Below, one piece after another: positions 17,547 through 26,700 of a stretch of 46,701 nucleotides of DNA. The position numbers and the translations under genes were made by a program. Origin of the DNA: Bacteroidota bacterium (lineage in GTDB: Bacteria > Bacteroidota > Ignavibacteria > UBA10030). A model generated the notes under the pieces. The model made no database searches and had not been told where the DNA came from. It was given only the letters and a program-made list of their open reading frames with translations. Where the stretch lies: positions 1 to 46,701 of the forward strand of contig JAKAJH010000026.1 of the NCBI GenBank assembly GCA_021813905.1. The letters run 5' to 3'. Every line of letters begins with the position of its first letter. Positions within the stretch are counted from its first letter, which is position 1.

Positions 17547-18398
17547 ATGACTCGCATGACGAGGTGGCGCTGGACCGTGGTGCTCGTTCTTCTCCTGGCA
17601 GAAGGACAGAGCGCTCCGGCGCAAGGCACGCAGTATATCGCGATGATCCCGGTGTTTCACGATCGGCAATGGCGCGGCGGCCTGGAAGGACCGCTCCATC
17701 TTCACCGGCAGCGATTTGTCATGGCCGTGTTCCGAAATGCTGTGGCGGTGTACAGTGAAGCGGAATACGTCAATAACGGCACCTTGCCGATCGAGCAGGA
17801 ATTGGCACTTCCATCGACCGGTCACGATGAGAACGGCGATCTGCCGGGGGGGAGGATCTCGAACGGTCTTCTTGATGTGCAGATGTGGATACAGGACCGG
17901 CGGGTGGAGCCGCAGTTCGTGAATGACGGGATCCAGGACTGGGTTGCGATCCGGGCGAGATTCGAACCCGGCGAGGAGCGAAAAGTGAACGCGCTCTTCT
18001 GGGTCCAGACGTCGTATGCCAACGTTGATTCGATCCCGGGTCTTGATTCGGTGGCAATTCCCGATGGCGACCGGGGATTCCTGGTCGATGTCTGGCACGC
18101 GGCCCCTTGGAACGGCAGCGTCGGTTCGTTGCGCGCCGATGCGATCCTCGAGGACGGCCTGCGTGACCATGATCCCTCGTTCCGTGCTGAACCGGATACA
18201 TACGAAACTCAGGATTCGGTGCTGGTGTGGAGATTCTACGATCTTGAGCCGAGTCAGGGGGATAATATTGAAGTGAAATACTCCAGTGTCGGCAGGTCCG
18301 AGGGAAGTCCGAACACCATGGCATCGCTTTCAGCGATGATGATTGAAACGGTGTACGGCACACTGCGCGAGTATCTCTTTGAACAAAGCGGTGAGTAA
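17547..18398 (+). CDS. Secreted protein of unknown function
   Basis: A 283-residue protein with a Sec signal peptide (about 1-26, ending APAQG). The mature part looks beta-rich, with conserved-looking strings such as AVYSEAEYVNNGTLPIEQELALP and repeated references to charged loops, and no recognisable catalytic motif. ATG 17547 has GGAG eight bases upstream; a GTG at 17469 is in frame but adds no signal-peptide-like sequence. I do not recognise the family. It may share a transcript with the secreted nuclease downstream, although 300 bases separate them. Confidence 0.75.
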   Translation: MTRMTRWRWTVVLVLLLAEGQSAPAQGTQYIAMIPVFHDRQWRGGLEGPLHLHRQRFVMAVFRNAVAVYSEAEYVNNGTLPIEQELALPSTGHDENGDLPGGRISNGLLDVQMWIQDRRVEPQFVNDGIQDWVAIRARFEPGEERKVNALFWVQTSYANVDSIPGLDSVAIPDGDRGFLVDVWHAAPWNGSVGSLRADAILEDGLRDHDPSFRAEPDTYETQDSVLVWRFYDLEPSQGDNIEVKYSSVGRSEGSPNTMASLSAMMIETVYGTLREYLFEQSGE

Positions 18399-18698
18399 GC
18401 GCATCGAGTGCTCATACACCGATGGCGGGAGGGATTGTGTGGAGGAACCGCTGCGATGAATTTGCTTTCAGCCGATCCATTGCCTGTTGCTCCTCGAAGG
18501 GCGCGAGTTCTGATCGCAATGTGTGAATGATGCGAGGAGGGACAACCGGATTCCCGATTTCTCGTGATGATGCTCCCTGGAACAATCCGCTGGCCGCTTG
18601 CTGGTTTGTCGAACTCCATCAATCTCCGGAGTGTCGGTGCCGCCCACTCACTTCGGGACGGGAACGGTAACCGAAGCCAATAGCTGGTCGAAGCTGTG
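18399..18698 (+). other. Intergenic region
   Basis: Three hundred bases without a supported gene. A 24-codon opening (18456-18530) has a good GGAGG site ten bases upstream, but its product resembles nothing known. No terminator or clear promoter is seen. Confidence 0.4.
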
Positions 18699-19337
18699 AT
18701 GATCAAACTCCCCGCAGCAATCCTGTTTTTCGTCTTCTCTGCATTTGCCCAGGAACCCGACACAGTCACGATCTTCCACAAGTATTACTCCACCACGTTC
18801 AGCAGATCCAGGCACTTCCCGGTGGTTGTGAAATACTGGCTCACGCGGGAAATGCTGTCCTGCGATGCGCGCATCAAGCGGACGAATCGGTTCAGAGCGG
18901 ATCCGCAACTGCGGCACGACACGGATCTCGGGAGGGATTATGCCAGATCGGGCTACGACCGTGGCCACAACATGCCGGCGGAGGACAATCGGTGCGATGA
19001 TCAGGGGATGAGAGAGTGCTTCTACTATTCGAACATGACCCCGCAAACGCACAGCCTCAACGCCGGTGCGTGGAAGACATTGGAGGAGCGTGAACGGGCT
19101 GAGGCGATACAGTATGACTCGGTGCTGGTCTGGTGCGGTTCGGTGTCGAGCGATTCCGTCAAGATTGGACGTGTGTTCGTACCCGAATATTGCTGGAAGG
19201 TCCTGTTTGTCAAGGCGACGGCAGACACGGAGGCGTACTCGTTCAGGAATGACAGTCTGGCTTCGAGACCGTTGGAGGGATACCGGATCACGGTGGATTC
19301 GGTCCGCGTGCTGACGGGACGGCAGTCCCTTCCTTGA
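18699..19337 (+). CDS. Secreted DNA/RNA non-specific endonuclease (DRGH family)
   Basis: A 212-residue protein with a short Sec signal peptide (about 1-18) and a beta-beta-alpha-metal nuclease fold of the NucA/Serratia type. The catalytic motif DRGH is at 87-90 (general base H90), and the metal-binding Asn lies in the following YYSNMTPQ segment. It would cleave DNA and RNA outside the cytoplasm. ATG 18699 is preferred over the overlapping GTG 18696. No inhibitor gene is adjacent, which suits a scavenging role better than a cytoplasmic toxin. Confidence 0.9.
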   Translation: MIKLPAAILFFVFSAFAQEPDTVTIFHKYYSTTFSRSRHFPVVVKYWLTREMLSCDARIKRTNRFRADPQLRHDTDLGRDYARSGYDRGHNMPAEDNRCDDQGMRECFYYSNMTPQTHSLNAGAWKTLEERERAEAIQYDSVLVWCGSVSSDSVKIGRVFVPEYCWKVLFVKATADTEAYSFRNDSLASRPLEGYRITVDSVRVLTGRQSLP

Positions 19338-19399
19338 TCGGCTCTGGACGTTGATGAGGCGAATGGCGGAAAACTGCTAACAACTTTTTCCCTTCAGCC

Positions 19400-19483
19400 A
19401 GGAAACCGGCAGCCGGAACTGCCGATTCCCTGCTGAAATCGTCGGGGTGAGAGGATTCGAACCTCCGGCCTCCTGCGCCCGAG
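19400..19483. repeat. Left copy of 84-base direct repeat (tRNA-Pro 3' end plus flank)
   Basis: It matches 28390-28473 at a constant offset of 8990 bases. The first 51 bases are identical. The remaining 33 differ at five positions: four form two compensated base pairs of the tRNA T-stem and the fifth is the anticodon wobble base. Similarity stops sharply at both ends. It marks the left edge of a possible island. Confidence 0.9.
19442..19483 (-). pseudogene. 3' half of a tRNA-Pro (CGG anticodon), truncated
   Basis: Read on the minus strand, this starts in the anticodon loop (CTCGGGC, anticodon CGG) and continues through the 3' anticodon strand, variable loop, an intact T arm (GGAGG/CCTCT around TTCGAAT) and the 3' acceptor strand CACCCCG plus A73. 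The 5' half (acceptor, D arm, 5' anticodon strand) is absent and replaced by unrelated sequence. The intact T-stem with sequence unlike that of the tRNA at 28432 shows it came from a different isoacceptor. Confidence 0.85.
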
Positions 19484-19908
19484 CATCGATATCATATCCC
19501 TGAACGACCAGGGAAATCGTGATGAGAGGTATTTCGCTGCAACAATAATTTGCCTAAGGGCGCCCGAAGCTTCGTCATGATAGCAGCAATGAGTCAGAAC
19601 AGAAGGAGAATGCTCGTTGGTCGAGTCAACTCGCAGGATGGATTGTGCCGATTGTTCATGGTGTTGACATTCAGCATGAATAGGGCTACTATTTGACGGT
19701 TCTGTTCAGAGGGAGGAGTGCTGCGCCCCGGTTCTCCGTGTTGTGATCTGCCCTTCGCTCACGTGGCCGCACCCAGTGATTCGTTCTGACGGACTGCAAG
19801 CGTGCGCAGTACCCGTGACAGATATGAAGGTTGGGGATCCTCTGATGTCGAAGAAGCACACCGATGAAGCCGGTCTTCCGCATTCTTGAGATCTCGCTGG
19901 GGCTCTGA
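19484..19908 (+). other. Non-coding region at the left end of the tRNA-bounded segment
   Basis: It holds a small dyad TCCCTG/CAGGGA (19497-19514), a 39-codon opening (19577-19696) with no usable ribosome-binding site, and the promoter at 19664. A 21-codon opening at 19824 is also unsupported. No integrase, excisionase or transposase fragment is visible. Confidence 0.5.
19664..19692 (+). promoter_or_regulatory. Promoter upstream of the sigma-like/anti-sigma pair
   Basis: A perfect TTGACA, 17 bases, TACTAT. The expected start near 19700 leaves a leader of about 210 bases before GTG 19909. Confidence 0.6.
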
Positions 19909-20931
19909 GTGGAATCCGCTCGGCTTCGCGTGCTGATCGTGAAGGTTGTCGGTGGCTCTGCTTCTGAACGAGACCTCACCGAGCTCGTTCGCTACGCCTA
20001 CCAGATTGCCCACCTGCGATTGCGGCAGCTCCTGCACTCCGGACGACTGCATCTCCATTCGTATTCCATCTCGCTCGAGGGAGTCGCGTTCGACAGCATC
20101 GCTGATTTGTTCAGAAGGGATGAACAAGGTCAGTTTGTGGAGTTGTCGCGCGCCTTCTCGTGTGAATGGAGCGGAGACCGCATCGACGACGATACGTGCG
20201 CGTACCGACTCCGGTCGCTGATCTTCGGAGCCATTCAGGAAGGGATCGCCCGATTGTACCGTGAGTATGATCCCATCTTCAGTAAGATCCTGAGGAACGT
20301 CCGTCTGGCGTTGAAGCGTTCGTCTTCGTATCGCGTGTTCGAGAGGCTGGGTCTGCAGTATGCGTCAGCTGTGCCTGAAGAGGATATGGCCGCACAGTTA
20401 CCTGAGCTGTCGGTCGACGAGCTGGAAAGGTTGCTCACTTCCCGACTTCGGCGGACGCCGTCTGTGCCGAACATCCTTTCGGACCTGTTTGCCGTACTTG
20501 ACAAGCAGCAGTCATACCGCAAATTCTACGGCGTACTTGACATCGCATTGGTTATCAAACGGATCATGGTCCGGGAACGCATCCTGGTCAGTGCAGTCGT
20601 GCAGGATGAGTCGGCATTGCTCGGTCAGGACATTGAGATGATCCTCACACGAAGTCTGGATGACCTTCGATCAGAATTTCGGACGGAATACGTCGACAAA
20701 GGGAAGATTCCCGCCGTCGTTCTTGAGAAATACTTCCAAGCCATCACACTCCTCATCGAAGACGTCTTTGCGCGCAACGATGGCGAAGCATGGGCGCAGC
20801 CCGATTATCTCGCCGAATTCATGCCCGGAATGACCCGGGATGAATATCGCAGGAATCACCGGATGCACTTCGAATATATGGTGCGGGTGGCGCGGAAACG
20901 GATCGGTGATCAGCTCAAGGAGCTTCTGTGA
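19909..20931 (+). CDS. Unrecognised protein, possible sigma-like regulator
   Basis: A 340-residue cytoplasmic protein, predicted mostly alpha-helical and rich in Arg and Leu, with no signal peptide or membrane helix. I do not recognise the family. Helical stretches such as RLRSLIFGAIQEGIARLYREYDP (about 103-125) recall the core helices of sigma-factor region 2, but I see no clear region 4 helix-turn-helix. Its neighbour 52 bases downstream is a zinc-finger anti-sigma-type membrane protein, and such proteins are normally encoded right after their sigma factor. GTG 19909 follows an in-frame TGA directly, so it is the earliest possible start; no ribosome-binding site is evident. Base composition is lower in GC than the flanks. 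Confidence 0.65.
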   Translation: MESARLRVLIVKVVGGSASERDLTELVRYAYQIAHLRLRQLLHSGRLHLHSYSISLEGVAFDSIADLFRRDEQGQFVELSRAFSCEWSGDRIDDDTCAYRLRSLIFGAIQEGIARLYREYDPIFSKILRNVRLALKRSSSYRVFERLGLQYASAVPEEDMAAQLPELSVDELERLLTSRLRRTPSVPNILSDLFAVLDKQQSYRKFYGVLDIALVIKRIMVRERILVSAVVQDESALLGQDIEMILTRSLDDLRSEFRTEYVDKGKIPAVVLEKYFQAITLLIEDVFARNDGEAWAQPDYLAEFMPGMTRDEYRRNHRMHFEYMVRVARKRIGDQLKELL

Positions 20932-20983
20932 TCGGACTTTCAGCAAGCGGAGTTGACTGCGGGGACTGTGGAAAGAAACACCA

Positions 20984-22312
20984 GTGAGACATTTTTCTGA
21001 ACAGGACATTGAACTGCTGCTCAAGGATCCGTCGCGATCCCGTGGGGAGTATGCGGCTCTGCAGGAGCATCTGAAGGAATGCTTCAGTTGCAGGGAAGTG
21101 TACGATGAACTCGAGCGATTCTACGAAGCTTTGTCTGACGCATCGCCAAAGTTGCTGGGCGAACAGAAATCCGAAACATCCTCAATCGTCATTTCTCCTT
21201 CGTACGTTCAGAGAGTGACCGACGGAGCTCTCAAGCGAGCATGGAATTGGACTCGCCAGAATCCCGTCCGAAGCTCAGTGCTTGCGGGTGCCGCGATCGC
21301 ATTTGTAGTGTTCTCTCTCATTCTGAGGCCCCCCGAGGCGCCCCTGGATCCGGCATATATTATCACTAATGACACTTTGGCGCGAGTGCAGGTGTACGCC
21401 GAGAACGGCAAAGAACTGTGGAGTATCCCGTTCTCAAAGGAGGGACAATGGGGACGGCTCGAAAGCGAGATACACGCTCAGCTGTCTGCAATCGTACGGC
21501 TGGATGGAAATTCCGCAAGCGATGTGGTTACGATCATTCCGCCTTCTGAAATTGTGAATGTGGCGCGAGTGCTCGCACTGAATCCGCGAGGCGAGAGGCT
21601 GTGGGAATGGCAGTATGATGGTAGCATCTCATACGGGGACATCCGGTATCCATTTTTCCTTAATCCAGCCTGCCTTCTGACTCTTCCGAATCCGAGCAAA
21701 AGAGAAGCCACGGTACTCGCCGCTTTCACGAACTCTCATTCCCCGTCGTTTCTCGTTCGGTTGAGTGGAAGCGGAAAGGAGCTCGGCCAACTCTGGAACT
21801 TCGGTCACATCCGGGGTATGAAATTCCTGCCGTTGTCGGACAGCCATACTCAGCGAATCGTGATTCATGGATTCGCCGATGTCGACGAAGGATCCTTCAT
21901 CTCAATCGTCGATCCGGCCAAAATCATTTCGGCCACGAAGACCGTTGTGAGCCCGGCATTTCCATTCCCGGAAACCGTTTGTGAAGACAAAGTGGTCCTG
22001 TTGCCGCACCTGCCATTCATGTATTCGACGAAATACCGTTTTGGCTTCACGTATGTCGGCGATGTCACGGATCGAGGATTCTCGGCGATCTTTGGGCGCT
22101 ATGGCAGCCGTGAATGGCTATTCACGTTCGTCTTCGACCGAGAGTTGAACCTTCTCTCAATTCTCGCCACCGACGACTGGCGCGATTTCGCGAGGGAATC
22201 CGGCATCCCGGCCGATATTGAGCTGAGTCGACTTGAGACTTGGGTTCGAACCGAGATGAAGATCTGGGATGGCCACACGTGGAAGAAGGGGGCAGAGCCA
22301 AGAAATCGGTAG
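20984..22312 (+). CDS. Membrane zinc-finger anti-sigma-type protein with large extracytoplasmic domain
   Basis: A 442-residue protein. The cytoplasmic N-terminus has a zinc-binding anti-sigma motif: H3, then H29-x3-C33-x2-C36, the HisX25HisX3CysX2Cys spacing of ZAS/zf-HC2 domains. One membrane helix follows (about 97-114). The 325-residue outer part is beta-rich with repeated blade-like strings (GKELWSIPF, GERLWEWQYDGSI, FLVRLSGSGKELGQLW) suggesting a PQQ-like propeller. It would hold a sigma-type partner at the membrane and release it on an external signal. The start is GTG 20984 with only a weak purine run upstream. The partner is probably the preceding gene. Confidence 0.75.
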   Translation: MRHFSEQDIELLLKDPSRSRGEYAALQEHLKECFSCREVYDELERFYEALSDASPKLLGEQKSETSSIVISPSYVQRVTDGALKRAWNWTRQNPVRSSVLAGAAIAFVVFSLILRPPEAPLDPAYIITNDTLARVQVYAENGKELWSIPFSKEGQWGRLESEIHAQLSAIVRLDGNSASDVVTIIPPSEIVNVARVLALNPRGERLWEWQYDGSISYGDIRYPFFLNPACLLTLPNPSKREATVLAAFTNSHSPSFLVRLSGSGKELGQLWNFGHIRGMKFLPLSDSHTQRIVIHGFADVDEGSFISIVDPAKIISATKTVVSPAFPFPETVCEDKVVLLPHLPFMYSTKYRFGFTYVGDVTDRGFSAIFGRYGSREWLFTFVFDRELNLLSILATDDWRDFARESGIPADIELSRLETWVRTEMKIWDGHTWKKGAEPRNR

Positions 22313-22333
22313 CGACACCGTATTCTCTTCTCG

Positions 22334-22376
22334 GCGGCCCTCATCGTGTTTCTTGACGGTGAGGGCCGCTCGTTTT
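22334..22376 (+). terminator. Intrinsic terminator after the anti-sigma-type gene
   Basis: GCGGCCCTCA (22334-22343) pairs perfectly with TGAGGGCCGC (22360-22369), followed by TCGTTTT. Confidence 0.8.
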
Positions 22377-22495
22377 CAGCAACGAGGAGCCGGTGCGGGG
22401 ATAGTAGGGAATTGCAGCGCAGTAGTTCTTGATACGATCGTTTCGGTACACGGATCACGCGGTGTCAATGCTCTGAATCTACGGTGAGGCGAAAC

Positions 22496-23548
22496 ATGCG
22501 GACTGCCATACTGTTCGTGCTCGTGACAACACTGTTGAACCCGATCGTCCTTTCGCAGACCGCTCGACAATTTTTCGAGAGAGGATGTGAACTCGGGGCG
22601 AAAGGCGACCACGCAGGGGCCATCCTGCAGTATGATCGTGCGATTGAACTCAAGTCGGATTTTGCGCAGGCATACGCGAACAGGGGCGAAGCGAAACGGA
22701 CGATTGGCAAATTGCGGGAGGCGCTGATCGATTTCGATAAAGTACTGCAATTGAACCCGGACGATAGAGTCGGCCTATATTGCCGAGGTGTCGCCCTTGC
22801 GACGCTGGGTGATACTCCGGGTGCTGATAGTGATTTGACGAAGTTGCTCCGATTAGATCCGCAGGATGGAGATGCTCACATCGCGCGAGGATATCTTCGA
22901 TTGCACTCGAATGATCTTGGAGGCGCTTCGAGGGATTTCGAAGCCGCTGTCGCAGCGGATCCGAAGGCGTGGAACGCTTTCTATGGTCGAGCACAGCTCA
23001 AACTGCGACTCAGGGATGAGAAGGGATATGCGGAGGATATGGCCACAACAATTCGATTGAAACCCACAGTCCCTGATCCTTATTGCGAGCATGCACTCAA
23101 TGCGTGCAATTTCGGAATATATGACGAGGCAATCAGGAATGCCACACGTGCCATTGAGCTCGATTCTGCGTACGCAGAAGCGTACCACGTACGAGGCATA
23201 GCCAACGCAGGAGCGAATAACCGCTCGGCAGCGTTCACCGACTTCGCCCGAGCGATCAGGTTGGATTCGACGAACGCGGTCTACATGGCAAACTTTGGAA
23301 GATACCTCATACAGCAGCACGAATACGATTCGGCAATGAAGTATCTCGACAAAGCGCTCGCGATTGACACCACGTTTGCGCCGGCGTGGATGAGCCGAGG
23401 AGTGGCGAGAATCGAATCCGTCCAAGCGGTGGTGGGGACACAGCTCGGCGGAAGGATTTCGAGAGCGAAGGGATGTGCCGACCTCAAGCGCGCAGTCGAA
23501 TTGGGGTTGGAGCAAGCAAGAGTCCTTTTGGAGAAATACTGCAAGTGA
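22496..23548 (+). CDS. Secreted TPR-repeat protein
   Basis: A 350-residue protein with a Sec signal peptide (about 1-21, ending VLSQ) and seven or eight tetratricopeptide repeats with the usual Gly/Ala/Tyr positions (for example AYANRGEAKRTIGKLREAL). TPR arrays mediate protein-protein contacts; no enzyme domain is attached. ATG 22496 has GAGG six bases upstream; GTG 22484 is in frame but would put charged residues before the signal peptide. The gene has its own unit after a terminator. It lies in the tRNA-bounded segment. Confidence 0.85.
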   Translation: MRTAILFVLVTTLLNPIVLSQTARQFFERGCELGAKGDHAGAILQYDRAIELKSDFAQAYANRGEAKRTIGKLREALIDFDKVLQLNPDDRVGLYCRGVALATLGDTPGADSDLTKLLRLDPQDGDAHIARGYLRLHSNDLGGASRDFEAAVAADPKAWNAFYGRAQLKLRLRDEKGYAEDMATTIRLKPTVPDPYCEHALNACNFGIYDEAIRNATRAIELDSAYAEAYHVRGIANAGANNRSAAFTDFARAIRLDSTNAVYMANFGRYLIQQHEYDSAMKYLDKALAIDTTFAPAWMSRGVARIESVQAVVGTQLGGRISRAKGCADLKRAVELGLEQARVLLEKYCK

Positions 23549-23796
23549 GACTGTGCAGCCTGGATCCAGCTAGCTGTTCGTTGAGTCTGTGAGTGCGTTA
23601 ATTCACTGGCCTCCGATTGTTGTTGAGTAGGACGCCCGCCGAACAAATGCCGTAGGCAGGCTCCTATGACACTTGAACTGGTCGGCGGTTTCTGCGCGGC
23701 GAGCGGCGATAGGGATGGACTCAGACATTTCTCAAGCCGAAGCTGACGCTTCGACATTCCGCTGATTTCCCTGATATCTTTTGTTGCAGCACATCC

Positions 23797-26700
23797 ATGG
23801 AGAAGAGTCTCGTGAAAACGATCATAACTCCGATGATCCTTCTGTTCCTATGTGTCCTTGGAAGCGCGCCAGTCGCTGGGCAGACTACTCTTGTTTCATG
23901 GACATTTCATCGTTTGCCTGATGACGTTGTGGCTGACGGAGGCATCGTGACGAATCTCGACAAGACTATTTCCACATCTGCAACCAACCAATCGGGTCTC
24001 ACCTATCCGGCAGGAGCCACGTCAAACTCCATAGCATGTATCGGGTGGGACAATGGGGTCGGGACCAAGTACTGGCAGATCAGTTTCTCAACCGCGGGAT
24101 TCACGGGTGTTGCGGTGTCTTCAAAGCAACAAAGTGGAGTAAACGGTCCGCGGGACTTTGGGCTGCAATACAGTACAGACGGGATCTCTTTCAGCCAAGT
24201 CCCCGGTACAGCCATTGTTGCATCGATTGACTTCGCCTCAGGGATCCTCTCGCATGTGTCGTTACCATCAGAGTGTGACAACCAGCCTAATGTGTACCTC
24301 CGATGGGTAGTGACATCAACCACAGCGGTGAACGAAGGTCCTGTTGTCGCCGAGGGGCAGAGCAGAATAGATGACATTGTGGTTACTGGTGTAGGTCCGC
24401 TCAGCGATGGCGATGGCGTGGCTGCCCTTTCCAACGACGGTCCAACTGTGCTGAATGGAACCTCAATCTTCGAGCCGGCGCATTCCGGTCAATCGGTGAA
24501 ACTGGTTATTTCCGGGACCCCAGCGGGGACATTGAAGCATCTCAGTGTCACCGTCCCATATCAGTGGCTGTGGTCGGGCTCTCTTGTAGATATTGCGGTT
24601 TCCGGAAGTGCAAATCCGATGAATCCTTCGCTCCAAGGCGTCGGCAGTTTCGTCGATCCTTACACGATACTGTACGATGTTAACCTGGGGTCGAGCGACA
24701 CCGTCACAATTGACATCACTAATCTGACCACGCCAAATTCTTCGGATCTTAGCCCTGATGGCAACTATCCCTTTTTGATTAAGACCGCAACCGATAGCGG
24801 TTCGCTCTCTACCGTCGGCACCCCTCCAGTGGCGTATGTGGTGATTCCGATCTCCAACCTGAGGGCGCAAGATGCGTTGGGTATGCCTCTTATTTGGTCG
24901 TCTGTAGTCGCGGTGAAAGGAACTGTTACCGTTCCCACAGGTGTGTATGGGACTACGGTTCTTCAGCTGTATGCTGAGGATGCAACGGGAGGGGTCAACT
25001 TATATCGGTTTGACAATCCACCACCGGCAGTATCAATCAACCATGAGATCTTCGCGAGAGGATATGTTCTCCAGTATTATGGCAATACTCAGGTGAATCC
25101 GCTGACGAAGGCGGACATAATCGACAACGGAATAGGTCAGTCTCCAACTCCTATCACCGTTACAGTGGCTCAGCTCCTTTCGAATCCTGAGTTGTATGAA
25201 GGTAAACTAATCACCGTCCCGAACCTCTCTCGTACTGGAGGAACATGGACGAGTGGTACGTCATGTAGCATGTCTGATGGGGCGAACGCGCTGAACATGT
25301 ATCTGAACGTGTCGACGAATATTGCCTCGTCCGGCGAACCTCCATGGCCGAGAGATGTCACGGGCATATGGTATCAAAAGACCCCGACAACCGCTCCGCC
25401 GTTTGTCGGAGACCCTACGACCTATTTCCTGGCACCTCGAACTGTGGGGGACTTCTCGGCAACCAACCCCGACTCCGGGCTCGTTGCGTACTACCCATTC
25501 ACTGGTAATGCAGATGATTCAAGCGGAAACGGAAACAACGGAACAATCTATGGGGCGACTTCCACGGAAGATCGCTTTGGTAGACCAAACTCTGCCCTCC
25601 GATTCAATGGCATGTCAGACTACGTCCTCGTCCCTAGCTCGACTTCCTTTCCGTCAAGTGCAATTACAACAGCCTTTTGGTTCAATAGGTTGGGATGCGG
25701 TTTGACAGGCGCAGAGAACTATCTGAGCAAAGAAATGTCGTTTTCTACCTATCTGTATACTGACAGCATCCTTGCTGCACAAGTCTGGAAAGGTTCGGCC
25801 GGCGTGTGGAGTTGGTGGACGACGGACCAGAAGATGGCATGTGATGATGCGTGGGTGTTCTATGCCTCCACGTACGACAATGCGACCCGAACTGTTGAAC
25901 TCTATCTTGACGGTTCGCTGGTCAAGACAATTCATGAGTCTGACTCAAGCGCAATTCTACGAACGTCCTCTGAGCCGCTTTACATCGGCCGAAACGGTTC
26001 CGCAAGTGTGTACTACATAAACGGTGCCTTGGATGATATTCGGCTCTACAATCGCGTATTGTCTCCAAGCGAGATCCAGACACTTTATCACGAAGGGGGC
26101 TGGAAGTCCTCAGATGCAGCCATTGCCTTTTCGGTAGATATCTGTGCTACGGCAGGGACCGTGAAGGACACCACAAATATTGCTGCAATTGGTACATCCG
26201 CGGTTGACGGATATGACGCTGGATCGGACATTCCTGAACCACCTCCCGCACCTGGAGACTATATCTCCGTCTATTTCCCGCACCCCGAGTGGGCAAGCAT
26301 TTTGGGAACTAATTACGCTAAGGATGTTCGGGCGAATACAGTACTGTCTGATACGGTAAAACGCTGGTACTTTGATGTCCTTTCAAACGTACAGGATACC
26401 GTGAGCCTCAGTTTTGTGAACGACAGAATCCCCGAAAAGCTGGGTATCTGGCTGACCGATCTGGCAATCGGGCAACGAGTGAACCTCAGAAATAGCTATA
26501 GTTACAAGTACTACAACGGCAATGAAACTGCCCATCACTTCATGCTGGCAATCGGTGACAGCACGCCACCGGCGATCAGCCTGATTCAGCCCAACGGCAA
26601 CGAGATCTGGCAGAGTGGAACGGTGAAGATGATATCCTGGCACAGCAGCGACGGAACCGGAATACTCTCCACGCAGATCGAATCATCGTCCGACACGGGA

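Noticed and set aside
18456-18530. 24-codon opening with a good GGAGG site
   Set aside because: Too short and without any recognisable features; mentioned only in the intergenic entry.
19442-19514. A complete tRNA gene at the left repeat
   Set aside because: The D arm, 5' acceptor strand and 5' anticodon strand are missing, so it is only a 3' half.
19577-19696. 39-codon opening upstream of the sigma-like gene
   Set aside because: No usable ribosome-binding site, and the promoter at 19664 lies inside it.
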